Shown one piece after another: positions 32,951 through 41,513 of a stretch of 64,000 bases of DNA. Both the position numbers and the translations under genes were made by a program. Numbering within the stretch: position 1 is the stretch's first letter; the number at the start of each line of letters is the position of its first letter. The DNA lies in NCBI RefSeq assembly GCF_963974425.1, contig NZ_CAXBCK010000016.1, forward strand, positions 11,935-75,934, given 5' to 3'. The DNA is from Marixanthomonas sp963974425. GTDB taxonomy: Bacteria; Bacteroidota; Bacteroidia; Flavobacteriales; Flavobacteriaceae. The notes beneath the pieces were generated by a model. The model had not been told where the DNA came from and did not search any database. It worked only from the letters and a program-made list of their open reading frames with translations.

Positions 32951-34594
32951 ATGGATATGACCTTTAATAAAAACGAAGACCACAATAAACTATCAGTTTC
33001 CGATCTTAAAAAGAGACTCGCCAAAGTTAAATTGGGCGGTGGCGAAAAACGAATAGAAAAACACCACGCCAAAGGTAAAATGACAGCTAGGGAACGTATT
33101 GATTTTTTACTTGACTCTAAAAAACCAAGTATTGAAATTGGTGCTTTTGCTGGCGAAGGAATGTATGAAGAACACGGCGGTTGCCCAAGTGGTGGTGTAG
33201 TAGTTAAAATTGGCTACGTAAAAGGGAAACAATGTATTGTAGTTGCAAACGATGCGACGGTAAAAGCAGGAGCTTGGTTTCCTATTACCGCAAAAAAGAA
33301 TTTACGCGCACAGGAAATCTCAATAGAGAATAAACTTCCTATTATTTATTTAGTGGACAGTGCCGGTGTATACTTACCGATGCAAGATGAGATTTTTCCT
33401 GATAAAGAGCACTTCGGAAGAATTTTCCGCAACAATGCTGTGATGAGTAGTATGGGGATAACCCAAATTGCTGCCGTCATGGGAAGTTGTGTTGCCGGAG
33501 GTGCTTACTTACCCATTATGAGCGATGAAGCATTAATAGTTGATAAAACTGGGAGTATTTTTCTTGCAGGAAGCTACCTAGTAAAAGCGGCTATCGGTGA
33601 AAGTATTGAAAACGAAGATCTAGGAGGTGCTACTACGCACTCTGAAGTAAGTGGCGTAACCGACTACAAAGCTGAAGATGATAAAGATGCGTTAACCAAA
33701 ATACAGAATATTGTTTCAAAAATAGGCGATTTTGACAAAGCTGGCTTTAATAGGGATAAAGCAGTTAAGCCAAAAGAAGATCCTAAAGAAATCTACGGAA
33801 TACTACCAAAATCACGTACCGAACAATACGATATGCGTGAAATAATACATCGTTTGGTAGACGACAGTGATTTTGAAGAATATAAAAAAGGCTACGGCCA
33901 AACTATTTTAACGGGGTACGCTCGTATTGACGGTTGGGCAGTTGGTATTGTTGCCAATCAACGAAAATTGGTAAAAACCACGAAAGCTAAAACCAAACCC
34001 AGCGAAATGCAGTTTGGTGGTGTTATCTACAGCGACAGTGCTGATAAAGCAACCCGATTTATAGCAAACTGTAACCAAAAGAAAATTCCATTGGTGTTTT
34101 TACAAGATGTTACTGGTTTTATGGTAGGCAGTAAAAGTGAACACGGTGGTATTATAAAAGATGGTGCTAAAATGGTAAATGCTGTAAGTAATAGTGTGGT
34201 ACCAAAATTCACTATTGTCATTGGAAACAGTTATGGTGCTGGTAATTATGCAATGTGCGGAAAAGCATACGACCCACGATTAATTGCGGCTTGGCCAAGT
34301 GCCGAACTAGCCGTGATGAGTGGAAATAGTGCTGCCAAAGTATTATTGCAGATTGAAACCGCTTCACTTAAAAAACAAGGAAAAGAAATTACTCCGGAAG
34401 TAGAAAAAGAATTGTTCGATAAAATTAAGAACCGTTACGATGAGCAAATCTCACCGTATTATGCTGCCTCTAGAATTTGGACTGATGCTGTAATCGACCC
34501 ACTTGATACCCGAAAATGGATTAGTATGGGCATTGAAGCTGCAAACCACGCTCCTATTGAAAAGAAGTTTAATATGGGAGTTTTACAGGTGTAA
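32951..34594 (+). CDS. Acyl-CoA carboxylase beta subunit (methylcrotonyl-CoA carboxylase type)
   Basis: 547 residues. Carboxyltransferase subunit of a biotin-dependent acyl-CoA carboxylase, moving CO2 from carboxybiotin to an acyl-CoA. Landmarks: GKMTARERIDFLLD near the N-terminus, MGSCVAGGAYLPIMSDEA (about 178-195), SVSGVTDY-like EDLGGATTHSEVSGVTDY (about 222-239), and the C-terminal half with GFMVGSKSEHGGIIKDGAKM and GNSYGAGNYAMCGKAYDPR. The pattern VFPDKEHFGRIFxN resembles methylcrotonyl-CoA carboxylase rather than propionyl-CoA carboxylase, pointing to leucine breakdown. No alpha (biotin) subunit is in the window; the gene has its own promoter. Confidence 0.9.
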   Translation: MDMTFNKNEDHNKLSVSDLKKRLAKVKLGGGEKRIEKHHAKGKMTARERIDFLLDSKKPSIEIGAFAGEGMYEEHGGCPSGGVVVKIGYVKGKQCIVVANDATVKAGAWFPITAKKNLRAQEISIENKLPIIYLVDSAGVYLPMQDEIFPDKEHFGRIFRNNAVMSSMGITQIAAVMGSCVAGGAYLPIMSDEALIVDKTGSIFLAGSYLVKAAIGESIENEDLGGATTHSEVSGVTDYKAEDDKDALTKIQNIVSKIGDFDKAGFNRDKAVKPKEDPKEIYGILPKSRTEQYDMREIIHRLVDDSDFEEYKKGYGQTILTGYARIDGWAVGIVANQRKLVKTTKAKTKPSEMQFGGVIYSDSADKATRFIANCNQKKIPLVFLQDVTGFMVGSKSEHGGIIKDGAKMVNAVSNSVVPKFTIVIGNSYGAGNYAMCGKAYDPRLIAAWPSAELAVMSGNSAAKVLLQIETASLKKQGKEITPEVEKELFDKIKNRYDEQISPYYAASRIWTDAVIDPLDTRKWISMGIEAANHAPIEKKFNMGVLQV

Positions 34595-34605
34595 TGGATG
34601 TTGGG

Positions 34606-34740
34606 CCTTCGATACACCCCTCCTATCGTCGGAGCATTCAGGCACCGAAAGAGACTGAAGTTCATTAGTCAAAAGCTATAAATTAAAGGTGTTTGAGTGA
34701 ATTCGAGAGCCCGATAGGGATCACGAATTTGTATCGAAAA
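34606..34740 (-). repeat. Dispersed intergenic repeat, copy B, with terminal inverted repeats
   Basis: The ends TTCGATAC (34608-34615) and GTATCGAA (34731-34738) are perfect inverted repeats. The reverse strand aligns along most of its length with 11299-11447 (see copy A). It lies between the convergent carboxylase and vWA genes, with no open frame. About 135 bp, the size of a small non-autonomous (MITE-like) element; no transposase is nearby. Confidence 0.75.
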
Positions 34741-34769
34741 CACGAAGAATAGAATGCCAAATAAAAGAA

Positions 34770-36566
34770 TTACTTATAACTCTTCACTAACCTGATAAAC
34801 TCAGCTCGGTATCCTTCTTTATCTTTCCCTCTGCCTGCTTCGGCTAAACGAATAACCTCTTCTCTACTTTTAGTTGCAATAAAATCAGAATCACGAAGCT
34901 GTTGTCCGAACAGCGCTACGGCTGCAGAAAACTGGAAATCTTCTGATGTCCTCTTTATATCAGCATTGTTATCTTTCAATGTTTTGACAATTAACTTGCT
35001 TTTGTCCCCATCCGGTTCTTTATATCTAAATTTTACTGTAAGCAACTCATCCGTTTTAGAAGTATTAATGGTATTGGTGTATTTTAAGTCCTCAATATCC
35101 TTTAAATATTCACTTTTCACCCCTACCGGAATCAGTTCGTATAGAGCGGTTACGGTGTGTCCACTTCCTAATTCGCCGGCATCTTTGGTATCATCATTAA
35201 AATCTTCATCGTTTAAGAGTCTGTTTTCATAACCAATTAATCGATACGCTTGTACTTTTTTAGGGTTAAACTCTACTTGTAGTTTTACATCTTTAGCTAT
35301 GGTATAAATGGTCCCGAAGAATTCTGTACCCAATACTTTCTTCGCTTCTTGCATGGTATCGATATACGCGTGGTTTCCGTTGCCTTTATCAGCTAAAGTT
35401 TCCATTTTAGAATCTTTATAGTTACCCATTCCAAAACCTAAGCAGGTTAAAAACACTCCACTTTCTCGCTTTTCTTCAATTAAATCTTCCATCGCTCTAT
35501 CACTCGAAGCACCTACATTAAAATCACCATCGGTAGCAAGGATGACACGATTATTACCGTCTTTTATGAAATTTTCTTCAGCTATTTTATATGCTAATTT
35601 AATCCCTTCGCCACCTGCAGTAGAACCCCCAGCTCTTAGCTTGTCAATGGCCTCCATTATTTTTTCTTTGTTGTTACCGTTGGTAGGTTCTAAAACAGTA
35701 CCTGCGGCTCCTGCATACACGACGATGCTCACTTTGTCTTCTTCTCGAAGTTTATCAACTAGCACTTCCATAGCTGATTTTAACAACCCTAATTTGTTTT
35801 CTGAATTCATAGAACCCGATACATCTAGCAAAAACACTAAGTTACTTGCTGGTGTATTTTCAGTCGCAATATCTTTTCCTTTCAAACCTATTTTAACCAA
35901 TTTAGTGTTTGTATTCCAAGGAGAGCTGGCTACTTCTGTAGTAATAGAAAATGGCTCATTACGTTTTGACTGTGGATAATCGTAATTGAAGTAGTTAATC
36001 ATTTCTTCAATCTTCACGGCATCTTTTGGTATTTTTTGACCGTTGTTTATCATCCGGCGAATGTTACTATACCCAGCTTTGTCCACATCAATTGAAAAAG
36101 TAGATAGTGGTGCAGTTGTTACCATTTTAAAAATGTTTTCTTCAATCTTATCGTATGATTCGTTGTTGGAAACTTGATTGTTTACAGGGTATGGAGACCG
36201 GGGAATTGGGACCCCAGACACTTTTGATCTCATAATTTGACTTGCATCATAAGCAGTAACAACAACTGACTCTAGTTGTGCTCCAGTGTGCATCTGCACA
36301 TTCATAGGTTTTTTATCTTTTACCTTTCGTTCTACGGTTTCGTACCCCACATAGCTAAACTTCAATTTCTGTCCTATTTTAGCTTTTAATTCATACTTTC
36401 CATTAAAATCTGTTTGTGTTCCGTTACTAGATCCCGTTATAACTACGTTCACTCCTATTAATGGAATGTTACTCTCATCGGTTACTGTTCCGGTTACGGT
36501 GATTTCTTGAGCTTCTAGTGCAATTGTAGCAAAAAAAGCAAAAATAAGGGTAGCAAATGTTTTCAT
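34770..36566 (-). CDS. von Willebrand factor A domain protein (YfbK-like) with N-terminal carboxypeptidase-like domain
   Basis: 598 residues. Signal peptide 1-19 (…IALEAQ), a CarboxypepD_reg-like domain (about 20-105), a YfbK N-terminal segment (STFSIDVDKAGYSNIRRM), a vWA domain with the metal site DVSGSMNSE (MIDAS; about 247-255), and a C-terminal DUF3520-like region (about 430-598). Family members are exported and their ligands unknown; an extracytoplasmic protein-binding role is inferred from the MIDAS. It reads leftward from the promoter at 36626-36633 and is separate from the menaquinone operon upstream. Confidence 0.88.
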   Translation of the reverse strand: MKTFATLIFAFFATIALEAQEITVTGTVTDESNIPLIGVNVVITGSSNGTQTDFNGKYELKAKIGQKLKFSYVGYETVERKVKDKKPMNVQMHTGAQLESVVVTAYDASQIMRSKVSGVPIPRSPYPVNNQVSNNESYDKIEENIFKMVTTAPLSTFSIDVDKAGYSNIRRMINNGQKIPKDAVKIEEMINYFNYDYPQSKRNEPFSITTEVASSPWNTNTKLVKIGLKGKDIATENTPASNLVFLLDVSGSMNSENKLGLLKSAMEVLVDKLREEDKVSIVVYAGAAGTVLEPTNGNNKEKIMEAIDKLRAGGSTAGGEGIKLAYKIAEENFIKDGNNRVILATDGDFNVGASSDRAMEDLIEEKRESGVFLTCLGFGMGNYKDSKMETLADKGNGNHAYIDTMQEAKKVLGTEFFGTIYTIAKDVKLQVEFNPKKVQAYRLIGYENRLLNDEDFNDDTKDAGELGSGHTVTALYELIPVGVKSEYLKDIEDLKYTNTINTSKTDELLTVKFRYKEPDGDKSKLIVKTLKDNNADIKRTSEDFQFSAAVALFGQQLRDSDFIATKSREEVIRLAEAGRGKDKEGYRAEFIRLVKSYK

Positions 36567-36625
36567 AATGAATTGGTTTTAAGAGTGATTTGTTATTCTT
36601 AGTTAAGAAATATCAAAAATGAAAC

Positions 36626-36633
36626 CAAAGTTA
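36626..36633 (-). promoter_or_regulatory. Candidate -7 promoter element of the vWA gene
   Basis: CAAAGTTA reads TAACTTTG leftward and fits TAnnTTTG; it lies 59 bp before the ATG. No -33 TTG was found. Confidence 0.4.
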
Positions 36634-36667
36634 AAACTACATTACTTTTAAAGCTAAAAAGAAAGGA

Positions 36668-37735
36668 TTATTTATATTTCTGAAGTAACTCTAAAACCGC
36701 TCCACGCTTGATTTTACCGGTTTCGGTATACGGAAATCTAGAAAGGCTAATAATTTTTTTGGGTCGTTCGTATTTTGAAAGTATTTTGAACACATCAGAG
36801 TAATCGGGAATAGAATTAGATTTTGTTTCAATAACTAAAATAACGCGCTCCCCTAATTCATTATTTTTTTCAGAAGCAATGATGAAAGGTTCCATAATTT
36901 TTTCGGAAAGTTTTTCTTCTACTTTTTCAGGAAATATTTTAACACCACCGCTGTTAATTACATTATCGAAGCGTCCTAACCAAACAAAAGAAGTTGGTGA
37001 TTGTAACGCTACCACATCATTCGTAATTACTTTTTCTTCGGAAATATCTGGTGCCGAAATAACCAAACAATCCCGTTCATCTTGTGAAAATTTCACATTG
37101 GGTAAAGCAGAAAACGTTTCGCTACGCGCAGGACCGTTAATACGTCGTACAGCAATATGTGTAATGGTTTCGGTCATTCCATACGTACCAAAAGCTTCGG
37201 TGGAAACTGACTGTAAAGCCTCTTCCAATTCTTTTGAAACAGGTCCGCCACCAATGATTATTTTTTTTACTTTATTTAAATCTGACAGTGAATGATGCAC
37301 TTGATACGGTACCATTGCCACAAAATCATAATCGTTATCATACTGTGTTAATGCATCTTTTTCTGGAGCGACCACATGTAAATTCCAACCCATGACCATC
37401 GCTCGTACCAGCATCATTTTACCAGCAATATAATTAGCCGGTAAGCAAAGTAATGCAGAAGTACCTTTCCCTAACTTAAAATAGGCAGCCGTTGCTTTAG
37501 CACTATTGACCATTGCCTTTTTAGATAATTGGATCTTTTTTGGTTTTCCGGTAGAGCCAGAGGTTTTTACTTTTACGAAGTCGGTATCATCTAACCAAGC
37601 TATTATAAAATCGCCTATATGAATTTCGTATTCATCCCCTTCATTTTGCAAGCTTTCAGCAAAACTGTGTAACTCTTCTCTAGTTTCATATTGAAGTCCG
37701 TTGAAGGTAAAAGCAGAATGAAAAGGGAGTTCCAT
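36668..37735 (-). CDS. menE: O-succinylbenzoate--CoA ligase
   Basis: 355 residues, an AMP-forming acyl-CoA synthetase of the MenE group: the P-loop-like VKTSGSTGKPKKIQLSKKA (about 75-93), a YGMTETITHIAVRR motif (about 198-211), WLGRFDNVINSGGVKIFPEKVEE (the hinge and C-terminal domain, about 256-277) and a catalytic Lys in ETGKIKRGA near 340. MenE activates o-succinylbenzoate with CoA in menaquinone synthesis. It is the last gene of a leftward cluster that also holds menC and menA, 10 bp after a CPBP protease gene, so the assignment as MenE is strongly supported by context. The shortness against typical AMP ligases is normal for MenE. Confidence 0.93.
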   Translation of the reverse strand: MELPFHSAFTFNGLQYETREELHSFAESLQNEGDEYEIHIGDFIIAWLDDTDFVKVKTSGSTGKPKKIQLSKKAMVNSAKATAAYFKLGKGTSALLCLPANYIAGKMMLVRAMVMGWNLHVVAPEKDALTQYDNDYDFVAMVPYQVHHSLSDLNKVKKIIIGGGPVSKELEEALQSVSTEAFGTYGMTETITHIAVRRINGPARSETFSALPNVKFSQDERDCLVISAPDISEEKVITNDVVALQSPTSFVWLGRFDNVINSGGVKIFPEKVEEKLSEKIMEPFIIASEKNNELGERVILVIETKSNSIPDYSDVFKILSKYERPKKIISLSRFPYTETGKIKRGAVLELLQKYK

Positions 37736-37745
37736 AAAGTTTAAA

Positions 37746-38702
37746 CTAAGATTCTATAATTTCTTCGGAAGGTTTTATGGGTGGCGTTACTTTTCCGAAG
37801 AGCTTTTCGCTCCAATTGGTCCATTTGTATTTCCAAGCCATGATACCTATAAAAACCGGGTACATAACCAAGACAGGAACTAAAATATCAAATCCTGCCG
37901 TGGGGTTTGAAATATCTTTTAAAATAGAATTGGTCTGGAATACCGTCCAATCTGCTGTTACCAACAAAGCAGCGATTAAATTATTACCGGCGTGAAAACC
38001 AAGGGCGAGTTCCATTCCTTCGTCCATTAAGGTTATAAATCCTAAAAAGAAACCAGTACCAATGTAATAAACCATAATAATATTACCCAATTTATCAACC
38101 TCTGGATTAAAAAAGTGAAGTCCGCCGAAAACTACTGATGTAATAATCAATGGCAACCATCTGTTCTTTGCCATCACACCGATACCTTGCATTAAATACC
38201 CACGAAATAGGTATTCCTCAAAACTGGTTTGCAAGGGAATCATAAGAATTGCAATAACCGCTAAAATTAAGAATGGTACCGCTTCAAATTGAACTACGTA
38301 ATCATCGGGGTTTCCGTAATAATCAATTACCGTTAAAACAATTGTTGTGATAGCTATTAATAAAAATGAAAACCAAATACGCCCCCAATCTACTTTCTTT
38401 CTGCTTGTTGTTGCAGCAACTAAAGGCTGTTTATGAAGATATTTTACTACCACCACTACAGCAATTAATCCAAATACAAAACTTAAAAGCATTAAAAACA
38501 GTGTCAAATTAGAGTCTAAAACCGTCATTAAAGTAGCCGGATCGTCTAAGGAAGTAATATCTCCCCCTTCTTGCATTAATTTGAACGCGGTAATTAAAGC
38601 AAAAGGAATTGCTCCTAATTGAGAGACTAAAAAAATTACAATAGCGCCAACCACATAGCGCCAAGAATCGTGTAAGTAGTTAAAAGCTTGCTTTATAAAC
38701 AT
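37746..38702 (-). CDS. CPBP family intramembrane metalloprotease
   Basis: 318 residues, six to eight membrane helices. CPBP (CAAX protease-like) motifs: FEEYLFRGYLMQG (EExxxR, about 160-171), FGGLHFFNP with its His near 197, and GFHAGNNLIAALL with a further His near 238. These proteins cleave within membranes or act as maturation factors for small peptides; the substrate is unknown. It is embedded between menC (18 bp upstream) and menE (10 bp downstream) and is certainly co-transcribed with them; why is not evident. Confidence 0.88.
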   Translation of the reverse strand: MFIKQAFNYLHDSWRYVVGAIVIFLVSQLGAIPFALITAFKLMQEGGDITSLDDPATLMTVLDSNLTLFLMLLSFVFGLIAVVVVVKYLHKQPLVAATTSRKKVDWGRIWFSFLLIAITTIVLTVIDYYGNPDDYVVQFEAVPFLILAVIAILMIPLQTSFEEYLFRGYLMQGIGVMAKNRWLPLIITSVVFGGLHFFNPEVDKLGNIIMVYYIGTGFFLGFITLMDEGMELALGFHAGNNLIAALLVTADWTVFQTNSILKDISNPTAGFDILVPVLVMYPVFIGIMAWKYKWTNWSEKLFGKVTPPIKPSEEIIES

Positions 38703-38720
38703 TAAATTTCCGTTTTATTT

Positions 38721-39764
38721 TTATTTGTTTAGTAAGGACAGGTCCCACTGTTCGTTAGTATCATATTGTATGCTTCCGTTACATACTTTTAGGGGTGAAT
38801 CTATATTATTGGTGTATAAACTACCTGTTCCTAAACCTTGTGGCAAGGTAACTTTTTTTGTAAAAGTATATTGCGAAATAGCGTTTAAACCTACATTGCT
38901 TTCTAAAGCTGAAGTTATCCACCAATCTGCCCCCATTTGTTCGGCCAAATCAATCCAAGTGTCACTGCCTTGAAAGCCTCCAATTAAACTTGGTTTTAAA
39001 ATAATGTATTGTGGTTGTATGGTTTGTAAGAGCTTCTTTTTTCCTTCGGAAGAAAACACGCCTATTAACTCTTCATCCAACGCAATAGGAAGTAGTGTTT
39101 CTTCACACAATCGTGCCATTTCTTGCCATTGCCCTTGTTTAATGGGCTGCTCAATAGAATGTAAATTTAACTCTGAAAGAATTTTTAGTTTTTCCAATGC
39201 TTCAGCTGTTGCAAAAGCGCCGTTGGCGTCTACCCTTAACTCTATTTCGGAAGCAGAAAATTCTTGTCTGATGCTTTTCAACAGTTCAATTTCAGTATCG
39301 AAATCGATTGCGCCGATTTTCATTTTTATACATCGAAACCCTTCTTTCAGTTTTTCTGAAATTTGCTCTTTCATAAAACTTTTATCGCCCATCCAGATAA
39401 GTCCATTTATTGGAATAGCTTTGAAGCCTTTTGAAAATTCCGAAGGGAAAATTTGAAAAGGATCTTTTGCCCGAAACGATTTAAAAGCAGTCTCCACCCC
39501 TATTTGAATGGATGGAAATTCGGTTAAATTATCATACAAATAATCTTTTCCTTTTTCAATATTATCACAAACCCACCTCAGCTTATCTTTATAGTCAGGG
39601 CGGTCGTCAATACTTAAGCTTCGTAGAATTCCGCATTCGCCTACACCCCATTTTCCCTTTTCTTCAAGAATTAAAAACCAGGTTTCTTTAGTACGCAAAA
39701 CGCCCCGGGAAGTTCCGCTGGGACGTTTAAAATTGAGAGTGTGTTTTTTGTAGCTTGCCCTCAT
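38721..39764 (-). CDS. menC: o-Succinylbenzoate synthase
   Basis: 347 residues, enolase-superfamily fold. Catalytic residues are visible: KMKIG with the base lysine (about 143-147), metal-ligand motifs ELRVDANGAF (Asp at about 183), SIEQPIKQ (Glu at about 209) and LDEELIG (Asp/Glu at about 234-236), and a later ILKPSLIGG lysine. MenC dehydrates SHCHC to o-succinylbenzoate, the substrate of MenE. The ATG directly follows the TAG stop of the UPF0173 hydrolase (no gap), so the two are translationally close and co-transcribed. Confidence 0.93.
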   Translation of the reverse strand: MRASYKKHTLNFKRPSGTSRGVLRTKETWFLILEEKGKWGVGECGILRSLSIDDRPDYKDKLRWVCDNIEKGKDYLYDNLTEFPSIQIGVETAFKSFRAKDPFQIFPSEFSKGFKAIPINGLIWMGDKSFMKEQISEKLKEGFRCIKMKIGAIDFDTEIELLKSIRQEFSASEIELRVDANGAFATAEALEKLKILSELNLHSIEQPIKQGQWQEMARLCEETLLPIALDEELIGVFSSEGKKKLLQTIQPQYIILKPSLIGGFQGSDTWIDLAEQMGADWWITSALESNVGLNAISQYTFTKKVTLPQGLGTGSLYTNNIDSPLKVCNGSIQYDTNEQWDLSLLNK

Positions 39765-40445
39765 CTATAACTCTATCGATTCGCCAACGTCTAACAACAT
39801 CAAATCTTTATCTGCATCGTAAAATTTCTTTTTGGCTTCTTCGTGATCAATTTCTATATAGCCAAACGTATCATAATGTACACCCAATACTTTGTCACAT
39901 TCTATAAAATCGCACGCGATAATTGCATCGTCTACGCCCATTGTAAAGTTATCGCCAATAGGTAAAATAGCAAGATCCAACTTGGTTTGCATTGGGATCA
40001 GTTTCATGTCCATAGTCAGCGCTGTATCGCCTGCAATGTAAATGTTTTTGTGTTCGCCTTCAATTATAAATCCGCCCGGTTGTCCGCCATAGCTACCATC
40101 TGGAAATGAACTGGTATGAATAGCATTTACATATTTTACATATCCAAAATCGAATTGCCAACCTCCGCCGTGATTCATGGGATGAACATCAAAGCCTTTT
40201 TCTTCATAATGATTGGCAATTTCAAAATTACTAACGATAGTCGCACCTGTATTTTTAGCAATAGCTTCCGCATCGAGAATGTGATCTTGATGTGCGTGTG
40301 TTAGTAAAATGTAATCCGCTTTTAACTTGTTGATATCAACTTTATCTTTTGAAAGGTCATTTCCTGTAATAAAAGGATCTATAATTAAATGTTTTCCGCC
40401 AACTTCAATGGCAAGACTGTTTTGACCGTAGAATGTAATTTTCAT
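39765..40445 (-). CDS. UPF0173-like metal-dependent hydrolase (MBL fold)
   Basis: 226 residues, full length for the family. Motifs: LIIDPFITG, LLTHAHQDHILDA (HxHxDH metal site, about 49-61), a HPMNHGGGWQFDFG region, IYIAGDTALTMDM with the bridging Asp (about 135-147) and KVLGVHYDTFGYI with a late His. Cytoplasmic; substrates are unknown. It lies between menA (70 bp upstream) and menC (adjoining stop/start), so it belongs to the menaquinone transcription unit by position, although no role in the pathway is established. Confidence 0.9.
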   Translation of the reverse strand: MKITFYGQNSLAIEVGGKHLIIDPFITGNDLSKDKVDINKLKADYILLTHAHQDHILDAEAIAKNTGATIVSNFEIANHYEEKGFDVHPMNHGGGWQFDFGYVKYVNAIHTSSFPDGSYGGQPGGFIIEGEHKNIYIAGDTALTMDMKLIPMQTKLDLAILPIGDNFTMGVDDAIIACDFIECDKVLGVHYDTFGYIEIDHEEAKKKFYDADKDLMLLDVGESIEL

Positions 40446-40515
40446 GGGTGTTGGTTTTTTCTTTAAATATACTAAGCACAGTAAAGAAAACCGTTAAAGT
40501 TTTTCAAAAAAAAAG

Positions 40516-41418
40516 CTATAAGCTCACTGTAATTAAAAAAAGTATAGAAAATAAGAACGTACTTAAGGCTACTTTCTTCAATTCTGGGTCTAATAACGGT
40601 GGTGAATCGTTTTTATACACCTTGACCACATTTAAAAATAAGGGTATAAATGCCACTAACGGGATGAACTCCAATATCGTTTCTGCTTTCAGTAAAAAAT
40701 ACAGTGATGCAACAATAAAACTTCCTATTATTAAGAAAGTATGATAATGCTTTACTTTCACGGCACCTAAAACCACTGCTAGCGTATTTTTATTTACTTT
40801 GGCATCAGACAGGCGATCTCGCATATTGTTTAGATTTAAAACTGCTACGCTTAACAATCCTATTACTATTGCTGGCATAGCTACTAAATCTCCCAAACTT
40901 TTGCTGTATAAAAAGTAACAGCCCATTACTCCTAATAAACCAAAGAATAGAAATACAAACAGGTCTCCCATCGCTCTATAACCATATGCTTTTTTACCAA
41001 CCGTATAGGTAACAGCAGCTATAATAGCAGCAATACCCAGGTTAAAAAAAATAAAAGAAAGCAAAAAGTTTTCATTACCAAAAGCACTAAAGATTAGCAT
41101 AGTAGCAATTAAAAGTGTTAATGCTCCAGTAACTATCATCCCTATTTTTAAGTCTTTCGCTTTTAAAATCCCGCTTTGCATCGCTCGCATAGGGCCAACT
41201 CTGTCTTCATTATCGGTACCTTTTACGCCATCGCCATAATCATTCGCGAAATTAGATAGTATTTGAAACCCCAATGTTGTTATAATTGCGAGAATACAAA
41301 TAGTAAGGTTAAAATTTTCTTCGGAAATAGCCACAGCACTCGCTGTAAGAATTCCTGAAATGGACAATGGAAGCGTTCTAAGTCGGGCTGCAGAAGCCCA
41401 GGCACGTAATTTTGTCAT
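40516..41418 (-). CDS. menA: 1,4-dihydroxy-2-naphthoate polyprenyltransferase
   Basis: 300 residues with eight or nine membrane helices. UbiA-family prenyltransferase: first Asp-rich motif NFANDYGDGVKGTDNEDR (about 62-79) and second motif NNMRDRLSDAKVNK (about 195-208), both Mg-binding sites for the prenyl diphosphate. MenA attaches the polyprenyl tail to the naphthoquinone ring precursor. It is the first gene of the leftward operon menA-(UPF0173)-menC-(CPBP)-menE; menD, menB and menF are not in the window. A -7 element (41441-41448) precedes it. Confidence 0.94.
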   Translation of the reverse strand: MTKLRAWASAARLRTLPLSISGILTASAVAISEENFNLTICILAIITTLGFQILSNFANDYGDGVKGTDNEDRVGPMRAMQSGILKAKDLKIGMIVTGALTLLIATMLIFSAFGNENFLLSFIFFNLGIAAIIAAVTYTVGKKAYGYRAMGDLFVFLFFGLLGVMGCYFLYSKSLGDLVAMPAIVIGLLSVAVLNLNNMRDRLSDAKVNKNTLAVVLGAVKVKHYHTFLIIGSFIVASLYFLLKAETILEFIPLVAFIPLFLNVVKVYKNDSPPLLDPELKKVALSTFLFSILFLITVSL

Positions 41419-41440
41419 GCAATCAATGGTTTTAATGCTG

Positions 41441-41448
41441 CAAAAATA
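41441..41448 (-). promoter_or_regulatory. Candidate -7 promoter element of the menaquinone operon
   Basis: CAAAAATA on the plus strand reads TATTTTTG leftward (TAnnTTTG) and lies 23 bp before the menA ATG. It starts just after the terminator of the upstream T9SS gene. A -33 TTG is not evident. Confidence 0.5.
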
Positions 41449-41460
41449 CAGTTAAATAAA

Positions 41461-41490
41461 AAAACCACCTCTAAAAATAGAGGTGGCTTT
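41461..41490 (-). terminator. Rho-independent terminator after the giant T9SS gene
   Basis: CCACCTCTA (41465-41473) pairs with TAGAGGTGG (41478-41486). Read leftward, the hairpin is followed by a T-rich run (TTTTTTTATTT), 24 bp past the stop at 41514. Confidence 0.9.
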
Positions 41491-41513
41491 TCACTCAAAT
41501 AGTAAACTTAAAA

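Noticed and set aside
34560..34745. Rho-independent terminator between the carboxylase and vWA genes
   Set aside because: The inverted ends belong to the dispersed repeat, with no T-run at a strong short stem.
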